From Polyangiaceae bacterium (lineage in GTDB: Bacteria; Myxococcota_A; Polyangia; Nannocystales; Nannocystaceae), in contig JALSIN010000004.1 in the NCBI GenBank assembly GCA_026989935.1, positions 1 through 35,839 on the forward strand: a stretch of DNA of 35,839 bases. The letters are read 5' to 3'. The position numbers and the translations under genes were made by a program. Under the pieces are notes generated by a model, which was not told the origin of the DNA, made no database searches, and was given only the letters and a program-made list of their open reading frames with translations. This document shows, one piece after another, positions 27,897-35,360 of this stretch; positions within the stretch are counted from its first letter, which is position 1; each line of letters begins with the position of its first letter.

Positions 27897-28591
27897 CGCC
27901 GTCCCCCCACGACCTCGGAACGTTCGCCGACCGCCTGACCGCCGCCCGCCGGCGCCTGGGTCGCTTCCGCTACCTCGACGCCCCCCTCCTCGCCGCCCTG
28001 GCCGCGGGGTTCCACTTCTACTGGAACGTCCCCGACCAGGTCGTCGCCATCCCGGGCGACCAGGGCGTCCCGAAACCCAAGCGCAAGAAGCCGCGGCCGA
28101 CCCGGCACGAGCCCCGGCCCCCCGAGGCCCTGGCCGGGCTCGCCGACCGCTACGCGCGCCGGCCCTTCACCGCGGAGCCGAAGAACGACGCCTTCGCCCG
28201 CTACGCCGTCCCCCGCCTGCGCCGCGTGGTGTCCCTCGCGCGGCGAGAAGCCTTCGAGGGCGCGCCGGCCCCCACGCCCTTGCGCACCGTGGCGTTCGAG
28301 TGCCGCACCGTCCGATGCCGGTTCCGCGTCGAGCGGGCGACGGGCCCCCACGAGGTGAACCTGCTGGTCGAAGCCCTGCGGGGGATCGCAAAGGACGGAG
28401 CCCCGGTCTTCCGCACGGTCCACACCACTCCGGCCGTTGCGCCCGAGGGGGACGAGGGCTACGCCGCGTGGATCGAGGTCACGCTCGCGCGCGACGACTT
28501 CGACCGTCCGATGCCCCGCCCTCGCTCGCAACCGCCCCCCGCCGCCGCACCCCCGGCGAAGCGCCCCCGGTCGGCCGGCGACGGCGCCTGA
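27893..28591 (+). CDS. Hypothetical protein at the end of the FHA-sigma54 operon
   Basis: The protein is 232 aa from a GTG at 27893 (GTGA overlap with the lipoprotein stop). It has a moderately hydrophobic segment ('APLLAALAAGFHFYWNVP') near residues 30-47, a basic Pro-rich linker ('KPKRKKPRPTRHEPRPPE'), and a compact C-terminal part with one Cys pair ('FECRTVRCRFRVER') that may form a disulfide. It ends in a Pro/Ala-rich tail. 'CRTVRCRFR' resembles motifs of secreted myxobacterial proteins in which the Cys pair stabilises a beta-sheet. I cannot name a family. It is last in the + strand operon and is separated by 12 bp from a convergent gene. Confidence 0.65.
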   Translation: MTPSPHDLGTFADRLTAARRRLGRFRYLDAPLLAALAAGFHFYWNVPDQVVAIPGDQGVPKPKRKKPRPTRHEPRPPEALAGLADRYARRPFTAEPKNDAFARYAVPRLRRVVSLARREAFEGAPAPTPLRTVAFECRTVRCRFRVERATGPHEVNLLVEALRGIAKDGAPVFRTVHTTPAVAPEGDEGYAAWIEVTLARDDFDRPMPRPRSQPPPAAAPPAKRPRSAGDGA

Positions 28592-28603
28592 CCGGCCCGA
28601 CCG

Positions 28604-30436
28604 CTACGGCACGAACTCGTAGCACCCGGCGTCCGGGGCGCCGTCGCGCGGGGTGCCGTCCCGGTCGAGACCGTCGGCCTCGGCGGCGGTGCCGAGATCG
28701 CGGCCCGCTGCCTGGTCGGTCGGGTGAAAATCCGCGCCCGCGCCCTCGACGTCGCTCTTGAAGACGAACGATACGAAGGCGGCGGCGACCGTGTCCGCCA
28801 AGGACCCCTCGTCGCGCACACAGTCGGCGCATGGGTCGTCCGCCCACCCCTGCCAGGACGCAAGATCGAAGCTCTCTCCCGAGACCAGGTGCTTGATCGT
28901 CCCCGCGCAGGCCGCATCGCCGCCCACGTAGACGTTGCGCCGCAGCACGTGCCCCCCGGGCTGGGACCAGGTGTCCCCGCCGTAGTCGAACCACGTGATC
29001 CCACACAGGACGCTCTCGACGAACGCAAGGCGGGCGGGCGTACAGCCCCCCGGGTTGCCCTGCACCACGACCGGGCCGCCCGGCAGCGTCACGTGGGAGA
29101 ACACGAGATCCTGCGGGCACTCGATGAACAGGGCCTCCTGGCTGTTGTAGGCCAGCACGTCCCGGAACACGAGGTTGCGGGTGTCGGGGTCCTGCACCTT
29201 GAACCCGTGGTTGTGGTGGCCGTGGAAGGTGGCCCCGTCCACCAGGCCGTCGTGCGCGCCGTTGGCGAAGCCGGCCCCCTCCCGCGCCGCGTAGGTCTCG
29301 ACGTTGCGCAGCACGAAGCCGCTCCCCCACACCGACAGCGCCTGGGAGTTCGTGCTCCAGGCGTCGCCACCGGCCGTCGCGGCCGTGTCGTTCGGACGGC
29401 GGTAGGCGTTTCGGATCCACACGTCCGTAAGCCGCGCGTCCGTGCTCGACGACGCCAGAGTGACCGTGCCGGTGTACACCTCGACGTTCGACAACGCCTG
29501 ATCCGCCCCACGCAACGTCACGGCCGCCCCGCAGCCGGACACGATCCGCAGGTCGCGCAGGATCACTGCCCCGTCCGCAAGCTCCACGGCCGCGTTGCTC
29601 GACGAGGCCCCGCAGCCGCGCGTGGCATAGATCCCCGCCTCGGACGGCGCCACCCCGTTCCATGGGTGGACGTAGGCGGCCCCGTCGAAGACCCCCGCCT
29701 GGCCCGGCGCATCGGCCATGGCCGAAGGCCCCACGGTGTTCCAGGTCAGAGCCAGCGGCCCGGTCATGTCCCCCTCGACGCCGTTTTCGTCCTCGAACCG
29801 CACGACCCCGGGGTCGAGCTGGACGAAGGCCCACGACGGCGACCACGCGCCCTGCGGGTCCAGGGCGCCGTCCGGGAGGTCGCAGCGCACGACCCCCGGC
29901 GCCCCCTCGGACGCGCACGTCGCCGGGTCCACGGCCACGAGCGCTGCGAGCCACGCCGTCGCCCCGGGGCCGTCGCCGCGGATCTCGATGGGCTGGTCCG
30001 GCCCGCAGCCCGGCTCGAACACGATCGGCGGCTCGTCGTAGCGCCCGGCCCGCACGGCCACCACGTCGCCGCACGCGGCGACCTCGGCGGCCCTGGCGAT
30101 CGTGGCGAGGGCGCAGCTTCCCCCGCCCGCGGGCCCCGGGGCGTCGGCGCGCCCGTCACAGGCGTCGTCCCCATCCGTCCGCACGAACAGGGACGCAGGC
30201 GGCAGGGCAGGACCGCCCGCGTCCGCCGGCGGCGGGCCGGTGTCCGACGTGCCGGGCCCCCCGCTCCCCGTGCCCCCGGTGCCGGTCCCAACGCCCTCGG
30301 TCCCGCTGGCCTGGCCGCCGGCATCCGTCGAACCGGGCGCCTGGGTGCAGGCACCGAGGAGCAGCGGTCCGAGCGACCCTGCGACCAGAAGCATGTGCAC
30401 ACGAGGGAGGGCGGGCGGCGACTTGGAAGAGACCAT
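28604..30436 (-). CDS. Secreted right-handed beta-helix lipoprotein
   Basis: The protein is 610 aa if it starts at the ATG at 30436 (MVSSKSPPALPRVHMLLVAG); a start at the later in-frame ATG would shorten it by 14. The signal 'LLVAGSLGPLLLGAC' has a lipobox and is followed by a Thr/Gly/Ser-rich low-complexity linker (~35-75). It then has a beta-helix entry motif 'SCALATIARAAEVAACGDVVAVRAGRYDEP' and a run of short strands with ladder residues ('AVILRDLRIVSGCG', 'ALSNVEVYTGTVTLASSSTDARLTDVWIRNAY', 'HGFKVQDPDTRNLVFRDVLAYNS'). It ends 'GTPRDGAPDAGCYEF', the usual end of such proteins. The fold is that of pectate-lyase-like surface proteins binding or cleaving polysaccharides. No catalytic set is obvious. 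The longer track ORF to 31411 reads through the divergent gene. Confidence 0.82.
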   Translation of the reverse strand: MVSSKSPPALPRVHMLLVAGSLGPLLLGACTQAPGSTDAGGQASGTEGVGTGTGGTGSGGPGTSDTGPPPADAGGPALPPASLFVRTDGDDACDGRADAPGPAGGGSCALATIARAAEVAACGDVVAVRAGRYDEPPIVFEPGCGPDQPIEIRGDGPGATAWLAALVAVDPATCASEGAPGVVRCDLPDGALDPQGAWSPSWAFVQLDPGVVRFEDENGVEGDMTGPLALTWNTVGPSAMADAPGQAGVFDGAAYVHPWNGVAPSEAGIYATRGCGASSSNAAVELADGAVILRDLRIVSGCGAAVTLRGADQALSNVEVYTGTVTLASSSTDARLTDVWIRNAYRRPNDTAATAGGDAWSTNSQALSVWGSGFVLRNVETYAAREGAGFANGAHDGLVDGATFHGHHNHGFKVQDPDTRNLVFRDVLAYNSQEALFIECPQDLVFSHVTLPGGPVVVQGNPGGCTPARLAFVESVLCGITWFDYGGDTWSQPGGHVLRRNVYVGGDAACAGTIKHLVSGESFDLASWQGWADDPCADCVRDEGSLADTVAAAFVSFVFKSDVEGAGADFHPTDQAAGRDLGTAAEADGLDRDGTPRDGAPDAGCYEFVP

Positions 30437-30568
30437 GGCGATCGTGGATGTCGCAGCCCGGGGTGGATTCCAAGGGTGCCCTCGGCGGGACGGCGGTCGC
30501 GGCATACGCGAGGAAAAACCGGCCGCCCGACTTGGAACGACCGCCCGCCTGCGACATGCACCCGCGAC

Positions 30569-31414
30569 ATGCGACGACGACCTTGGATCCTTCTCCTCGC
30601 CATCGCCCCGGGGGGCTGCCTGGGCGACGGACCGCGCGCGGAGACCCTCACCAGTGCGGGCGTGACCGCCGGCGACACCACGGGAACGGGGGGTACGACC
30701 GCCGCGGGCGACGCGACGACCGGCTCGGGCGGCGGCGCCACGGGGGACGGATCGAGCGGTGGCGCCGACAGCGGCGGCAGCACCACGGGCGGCTCCGGCA
30801 CCGGCAGCACCACCGGCGGCAACCCGAACGGCAAGCCCGACGGCGAACCCTGCTCGCTCGACGACGAGTGCATGTCGGGCAACTGCTACCTGATCCCCAT
30901 GGGGGGCTTTTGCGCCGCGTGCAACGAGGACGCGGACTGCCCCGCCGGGGGCTGCCAGGTGGACCTCGACAACCAGACCGCCACCTGCACCGACGGCAGC
31001 CTCGGCACCATGTGCGGGACGGACGCCGCCTGCGGCGCGGGCCTGGTCTGCGCCGAGTTGTTCGACGCCAAGGGGTTCGTCAACGCCTCGTTTTGCAGCA
31101 CGTGCAAGACCGACGAGGACTGCCCCGGCGCCGAGCTGTGCGCGCCCCAGTACGTGGACGGCGAACTGGCCGGCTACCGCACCTGTGTCGCGCCGGGCAG
31201 CGTGCCCAACGACCAGGGCTGTCCGGTGGACGGCAACGGGGTCGGAAACGACGCCGCCTGTGCGTCGGGGATCTGTAACGTGGCCGATGCCTTCGGCCTG
31301 GGGATCCTCATCGGGGTGTGCGGCGAGTGCGAAACCTCCCAGGACTGCGGCGGCGGGGTCTGCATCGACGCCGTCGCAAGCCTGATGGGCGTGCAAGGAG
31401 CCAAGTGCCAATGA
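30569..31414 (+). CDS. Cysteine-rich surface lipoprotein
   Basis: The protein is 281 aa from the ATG at 30569 (MRRRPWILLLAIAPGGC), a lipoprotein signal with lipobox PGGC. About 65 residues of T/G/S/A low complexity follow. At least four Cys-rich modules come next, of the 'C..DxDC...C' kind ('EPCSLDDECMSGNCY', 'CNEDADCPAGGC', 'CKTDEDCPGAELC', 'CETSQDCGGGVC'). Such repeats are frequent in secreted myxobacterial proteins and probably form disulfide-linked knots. The role is unknown. It is divergent from the beta-helix gene with a 132-bp intergenic region. Its stop overlaps the next ATG (ATGA at 31411), so the two lipoproteins are coupled. Confidence 0.8.
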   Translation: MRRRPWILLLAIAPGGCLGDGPRAETLTSAGVTAGDTTGTGGTTAAGDATTGSGGGATGDGSSGGADSGGSTTGGSGTGSTTGGNPNGKPDGEPCSLDDECMSGNCYLIPMGGFCAACNEDADCPAGGCQVDLDNQTATCTDGSLGTMCGTDAACGAGLVCAELFDAKGFVNASFCSTCKTDEDCPGAELCAPQYVDGELAGYRTCVAPGSVPNDQGCPVDGNGVGNDAACASGICNVADAFGLGILIGVCGECETSQDCGGGVCIDAVASLMGVQGAKCQ

Positions 31415-32568
31415 GACGACGAACCGTCCCCTCCCTCGTGACCGTGTGCACCCTCCTCGCGGGACCTTCGGCCTGCCGCCAGGACGCCGCGACCGGCGGT
31501 TTCGACAGCGCGACCGGCGGTGACAGTGCGACCGCCACGGGGGGCACCGCCGGGTCGGCCGGCGGGAGCGCGGGCGCCACGGCCGGCGGCGGCACCGCCG
31601 GGTCGGGCGGCGACAGCGGCCCGCTGTTCGACGTGGGCAACGGCGCCGACATCCCGATCCCCTGCGGTCCCGACGGCGAGGACTGCAAGGGGGCGTGCCT
31701 GTTCCCCGTACACCAGCCCTGCGACGCCGGGACGGACGACCCGTTCGCGGCGATGGGCCTCAATTGTCCCCTCGAACCGCAGGTGGACACCGACGCCCTC
31801 GGGTCGCCGGCCGCCCACGGGGTCATCGACACCTTCGGCCCCACCGACACGTTCACGCCGCGCGAGGGCAGCCGCATGGCCGTGATCGGCAGCGGCCGGA
31901 TCTCCGACCTGTTCAAGGAGAACCCGGACAGCGACAACGTGGTCAATCCCCTCTGGTGCAACTTCATCCTGCCCGACGGGCTCAACCCCGGCGACGGCCT
32001 GCCCGCGCCGCTCGTGCCCCAGGACGTCGGTCCGCAAACGTGCGCCGACGACCCGGCCCTCGTGGGAACGGGCGACTGCAGCAACACGATCCAGGGGCAG
32101 TTCGACCAAGGCATGAAGGCCTACGACTACGCCGACCTGCGCATCGCGTTCGACGTGCCGCAGGGCGTCAAGGGGTTCTCGTTCGACTTCGCCTACCTCA
32201 CCGTCGAGTACCCGAAGTACTACCAGACCGGGTACAACGACATGTTCGTCGGCTGGCTCGAATCCGAGAGCTGGACGGGCAACATCTCGTTCGACGAGCA
32301 GGGCAACCCGATCTCTCTCAACGCCGGCTTCCTCGAGTTCCTCGACGACACGAAGACCCTGCCCGAGTTCGACGGCACCTGCATGAAGGGCCACGCCGGC
32401 ACGAACTGGCTGACCACCTCCCACCCCCTGACCGAAGGCGAGTCCGTGGAACTGGTCTTCGCCATCTTCGACCTGCAAGACGCCCGCCTCGACAGCTACG
32501 TGCTGCTCGACAACTTCCACTGGGAGTGCGAGAAGAACGTCGGTCCCGGGACGAAGCCGGCCGGCTGA
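31411..32568 (+). CDS. Choice-of-anchor L domain lipoprotein
   Basis: The protein is 385 aa from the ATG at 31411, with AAGGAG at 31395-31400. Signal 'PSLVTVCTLLAGPSAC' ends in a lipobox, followed by a T/G/S/A linker with 'ATGG' repeats. The globular part has the choice-of-anchor L pattern: 'VIDTFGPTDTFTPREGSRMAVIGSG', 'YADLRIAFDVPQGVKGFSFDFAYLTVEYP', 'GYNDMFVGWL', 'WLTTSHPLTEGESVELVFAIFDLQDARLDSYVLLDNF'. This is a beta-sandwich of secreted, surface-bound proteins whose ligand is generally unknown. It is coupled to the preceding Cys-rich lipoprotein by an ATGA overlap. A 38-bp gap leads to the VWA-like lipoprotein. Confidence 0.85.
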   Translation: MRRRTVPSLVTVCTLLAGPSACRQDAATGGFDSATGGDSATATGGTAGSAGGSAGATAGGGTAGSGGDSGPLFDVGNGADIPIPCGPDGEDCKGACLFPVHQPCDAGTDDPFAAMGLNCPLEPQVDTDALGSPAAHGVIDTFGPTDTFTPREGSRMAVIGSGRISDLFKENPDSDNVVNPLWCNFILPDGLNPGDGLPAPLVPQDVGPQTCADDPALVGTGDCSNTIQGQFDQGMKAYDYADLRIAFDVPQGVKGFSFDFAYLTVEYPKYYQTGYNDMFVGWLESESWTGNISFDEQGNPISLNAGFLEFLDDTKTLPEFDGTCMKGHAGTNWLTTSHPLTEGESVELVFAIFDLQDARLDSYVLLDNFHWECEKNVGPGTKPAG

Positions 32569-32606
32569 CCGGCCGGGGCCGGCGGTCCGTGGCATCATGG
32601 GGGGTG

Positions 32607-33536
32607 ATGGCCGCCCGGTACCGCGCGCTCCTCTTGGTCCCGGTGCTCGCCGCCCTCGGTTGCGGCGACACCTGGGACCGCATCGGGTTCGGCGGGGCCG
32701 GCACGGCCAGCGGCGGAGCGTCGGGCGGGTCGATCGCGACGGCCGGCACGGCCGCGACCGGGCCGGCCCCCGACGCCGGTACGGCCCCCGACCCGTGCGA
32801 TGCGCTCGACCTCTTGTTCGTGGTCGAAAACGGCCCCGACAACCAGCTCGTGCTGGCGAACCTCACGGCCAACATCGCGCTGCTCGCCGACTACCTGCAG
32901 GGCAGCGACGCGGCCTGGACGGCCGACTTCCACGTGGCCTTCACCCCGGCCCGCGACACCGGCCGACCTTGCGGCGCCCCCGGGGACCTGTCCATCGACC
33001 CGTCCGGCGGCGGCCCCTGCGCCACCGCCGGCGGCGGCCCCTTCGCCTCCGAGACCGACGGCGACGGCCTGGCCGACACGCTCGCGTGCCTGGCGAACCT
33101 GCCCGAGGTCCCGGCCGACACCGCCCCCGCCCTCGCAGGGGCGGCCACGCGGGCCCTCGGCCGCCCATTGCCCGGCGATACGGTCCCAGACGCCGCGTGC
33201 GGTGCGGGGTTCTTTCGGCCGCAGGCCCTCCATGCCGTCGTGCTCGTCACGAGCACGGACGACCCGGGCGGCGGCGCGGGCTCCCCGGGCGCACCGGCCG
33301 ACTGGCACGCCGCCCTGGCCGACCTGGAGGCGCCCGAGACGGGCTCGGCGCTGGCGCTGTTCGCCCTGGCCCCCGACCCGGCCGACCCCCCGGGCTGCGC
33401 ACCCCCCGCCGCCAACGTCCTCGACTGGCTCGCGCGCCACGAACACGCCGCCTCGAGCGACTGGTGCCTGTTTGCCGACGGCCCGGCCCAGTGGGTGTCC
33501 AACGCCGCCGCCGAGATCGACGCGCTGTGCCCGTGA
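32607..33536 (+). CDS. VWA-like lipoprotein with degenerate metal site
   Basis: The protein is 309 aa from the ATG at 32607 (MAARYRALLLVPVLAALGC; lipobox ALGC). A T/G/S/A-rich linker follows. The folded part starts 'CDALDLLFVVENGPDNQLV', where the von Willebrand A domains of related secreted proteins read DLLFVVDNSGSM. The metal-binding DxSxS is replaced by ENGPD, so I infer an A-like fold that does not bind metal in the normal way. The helix after it ('LANLTANIALLADYL') and the later strand 'LHAVVLVTSTDDPGG' fit this fold. Ten or so Cys suggest disulfides. Its stop overlaps a GTG that could start the sigma-factor gene, linking surface protein and regulator in one transcript. The ribosome site is weak. 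Confidence 0.7.
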   Translation: MAARYRALLLVPVLAALGCGDTWDRIGFGGAGTASGGASGGSIATAGTAATGPAPDAGTAPDPCDALDLLFVVENGPDNQLVLANLTANIALLADYLQGSDAAWTADFHVAFTPARDTGRPCGAPGDLSIDPSGGGPCATAGGGPFASETDGDGLADTLACLANLPEVPADTAPALAGAATRALGRPLPGDTVPDAACGAGFFRPQALHAVVLVTSTDDPGGGAGSPGAPADWHAALADLEAPETGSALALFALAPDPADPPGCAPPAANVLDWLARHEHAASSDWCLFADGPAQWVSNAAAEIDALCP

Positions 33537-33613
33537 CCCGGCAGGAGCCCTCGCAACGACGTTCCGAACCGGCGGTTCGGAATCCCGGGCGCGCGCCGAC
33601 ATCGAAGGACGAG

Positions 33614-34225
33614 ATGGTCGCCGCCACCCTCGACGCTCCGGTGCCCCGCACCGTGCCCGCCGGCCCCCTCGACGAGGACGCCCGACTCGCCGCACGCGGC
33701 CATGCCGGCGACCGGGCCGCGTTGCGGGCGATCTACGAGACCCACCGGCACGCGGTGGGGCGCCACGTCCTCCTGCTGACCGGGGATCCGAGCTGCGTGG
33801 ACGACCTGGTGCAAGACACCTTCCTCACGGCCTTCGGCCGCCTCGACCGCTTCGACGGCTCGTCGCGCCTGCGCACGTTCCTCGTCGGCATCGCCCGCAA
33901 CCTGGCGCGCAACCACCTGGCCAAGGCAAGGCGGCGGCGCCGGCTGCTCGACGCCCACCGCGACCAGCGACCGGCCGTCGGTTCCTTCGCGGCCGCCCCC
34001 GACGAGACCGCCCGCGGCAGGCAGGCCCTGGCGCGGTTGTACGCCGCCCTCGACCGCCTGCCCGCGGCGCAGCGCGAGGCCTTCGTGGTGCGGGTCCTCG
34101 AACGGCGGCCGCTGGACGAGGCCGCGGCGATCCTGGGTGCACCGGTGGCCACGGTGTCGTATCGTGCCCGCAAGGCCGAGACCCGGGTGCGCGCCATGCT
34201 GCGAGACGAGGGGATCGAATCATGA
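33614..34225 (+). CDS. ECF-type RNA polymerase sigma factor
   Basis: The protein is 203 aa from the ATG at 33614 (AAGGA at 33605-33609). A GTG at 33533, overlapping the upstream stop, would add 27 Arg/Pro-rich residues and cannot be excluded. Region 2 is clear ('YETHRHAVGRHVLLLTGDPSCVDDLVQDTFLTAFGRLDRF', 'LRTFLVGIARNLARNHL') and region 4 also ('LYAALDRLPAAQREAFVVRVLERRPLDEAAAILGAPVATVSYRARKAETRVRAML'). There is no region 3, as expected for the ECF group. It should direct RNA polymerase to its own stress or envelope regulon. The next gene, overlapping by ATGA, encodes a one-TM protein that is the likely anti-sigma. I could not identify a matching target promoter by eye. Confidence 0.92.
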   Translation: MVAATLDAPVPRTVPAGPLDEDARLAARGHAGDRAALRAIYETHRHAVGRHVLLLTGDPSCVDDLVQDTFLTAFGRLDRFDGSSRLRTFLVGIARNLARNHLAKARRRRRLLDAHRDQRPAVGSFAAAPDETARGRQALARLYAALDRLPAAQREAFVVRVLERRPLDEAAAILGAPVATVSYRARKAETRVRAMLRDEGIES

Positions 34226-34983
34226 ACTACGACGACCTGCTCGACCTTGCGCGCCGGCAGGACGTGCCCGAGGACGTGGGCCCGCCGTTCGAGGCGCTGC
34301 TCGCCGCCGCCCAGACCGGCACAGCGGCGGCCGGCGCCGCCGGTGCGGCGACCGGCGGACGGACCGCACTGTGGTGGATCCTCGGCGGCCTGGCTGCGGC
34401 GGCCACGGTGACGGCGATCGTTGCACGGCCGCCGGCACGGCCGGCGGCCGACCCCGTCTCCACCGACCAGGTGCCGGCCGAGGTCGCGCCCGCGCCCGCG
34501 ACCCCGGCGGCGGGCCCACCGACCCCGCCCCCCGACCCCGACCGTGCGGCCCCCCACGAGTCCCCGGCCGCCACACCCGCGACGGTGCCGAACGACGGCG
34601 CCGCCGAGACGCCGACCCGAGCGCGCTCCCACCGGGCGGCGCGGCCCCGCACGAGGCCCGAACGGGCGGCGCGACCCGACCCCGAGGCGCTGTACCGCGA
34701 GGCCGAGGCCCACCTGGCCGCCGGCCGCCGGCGCGAGGCCCGGCGCGTCCTGCGGGCGCTCGTGCGCGCCTTCCCGGCCTGGTCGGGCCATGCCACGGCC
34801 CTGTTCGACCTGGCCCACCTCGAGGAGCAGCTCGGCGCCACGTCGCGCGCCTACTGCACCTACCGCCGCCTGCTGGCCGAGCACGGCCGCGACCCGCTCG
34901 CCGGCGAGGCGCGCCGCGCCGTCGAGCGCCTGCGTCCGAAGGCCGGCCAGACGCCGTGCGGTGCAGGGACCCCGCGCCCGTGA
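34222..34983 (+). CDS. Probable membrane-anchored anti-sigma-like protein with TPR-like periplasmic tail
   Basis: The protein is 253 aa from the ATG at 34222 (ATGA overlap with the sigma gene; GAGGGG at 34208-34213). Residues 1-45 are cytoplasmic ('MNYDDLLDLARRQDVPEDV'). One membrane segment follows ('ALWWILGGLAAAATVTAIVA'), then a ~90-residue Pro/Ala/Thr-rich spacer. The tail 'DPEALYREAEAHLAAGRRREARRVLRALVRAFP', then 'ATALFDLAHLEEQLGATSRAYCTYRRLLAEHG', is a pair of TPR-like helical hairpins. No zinc-binding HxxxCxxC anti-sigma motif is seen, so the anti-sigma role rests on gene order and topology. A periplasmic TPR tail would let it sense or bind envelope proteins. Confidence 0.75.
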   Translation: MNYDDLLDLARRQDVPEDVGPPFEALLAAAQTGTAAAGAAGAATGGRTALWWILGGLAAAATVTAIVARPPARPAADPVSTDQVPAEVAPAPATPAAGPPTPPPDPDRAAPHESPAATPATVPNDGAAETPTRARSHRAARPRTRPERAARPDPEALYREAEAHLAAGRRREARRVLRALVRAFPAWSGHATALFDLAHLEEQLGATSRAYCTYRRLLAEHGRDPLAGEARRAVERLRPKAGQTPCGAGTPRP

Positions 34984-35360
34984 CCCGGCGCCCACCCGAG
35001 GAAGGCCCACCGGCCGAGCGCGGCACCCGCTGCGGCGTCCCGGCGCCCGGACCCCGGCGCCCGCGCGCGTGAAGCAGCGCGCCAGGCCGCCGAAGGTGTC
35101 GCGTCCCGGCGCCCGCACCCCGGCGCCCATCCGCGTGAAGCAACGCACCAGGCCGCCGAAGGTGCGGCGTCCCGGTGCCCGTACCCCGCGGCGCTCACCG
35201 GCACCGGCACCGACCGCCGTGCGGACGCGGCGCGTGGATCCGTTCCGGCGGGCCCCGGCGCACCCGCCCCGTCCGCCCGCCGCCGTGGTCGAGGTCGCGC
35301 GTCGGGGCTCCTAGAACGCGCCCCCCGTCCGACCACGCGGGGTTCGTCTACCATCGTCCC
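34984..35360. other. 377-bp gap with Arg/Pro-coding tandem repeat; possible tiny ORFs
   Basis: No gene is firmly supported here. A GTG at 34980 overlaps the previous stop and opens a 30-codon ORF ending at 35072. That stop in turn overlaps a GTG at 35069, opening an 81-codon ORF (to 35314). Its product would be strikingly basic (VKQR..RPPKV, RPGARTP repeated). The overlaps mimic the real genes nearby, but in DNA of this composition such ORFs arise easily. No ribosome site is clear. Confidence 0.4.
35039..35190 (+). repeat. 66-bp tandem repeat, about 2.3 copies
   Basis: Copy 1 (35039-35104) and copy 2 (35105-35170) share all but about 9 of 66 bases, and a partial third copy begins CCCGG.GCCCG.ACCCC at 35171. 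Each copy contains GTGAAGCA.CGC and CAGGCCGCCGAAGGTG. The period equals 22 codons, so every reading frame stays open through the array. Confidence 0.88.

Noticed and set aside
30437-31411. N-terminal extension of the beta-helix ORF (track 28604..31411)
   Set aside because: The extension is antisense to the Cys-rich lipoprotein gene and precedes a clear lipoprotein signal near 30436.
35039-35190. CRISPR array
   Set aside because: The repeats are directly adjacent 66-bp units without spacers, and no cas gene is present.
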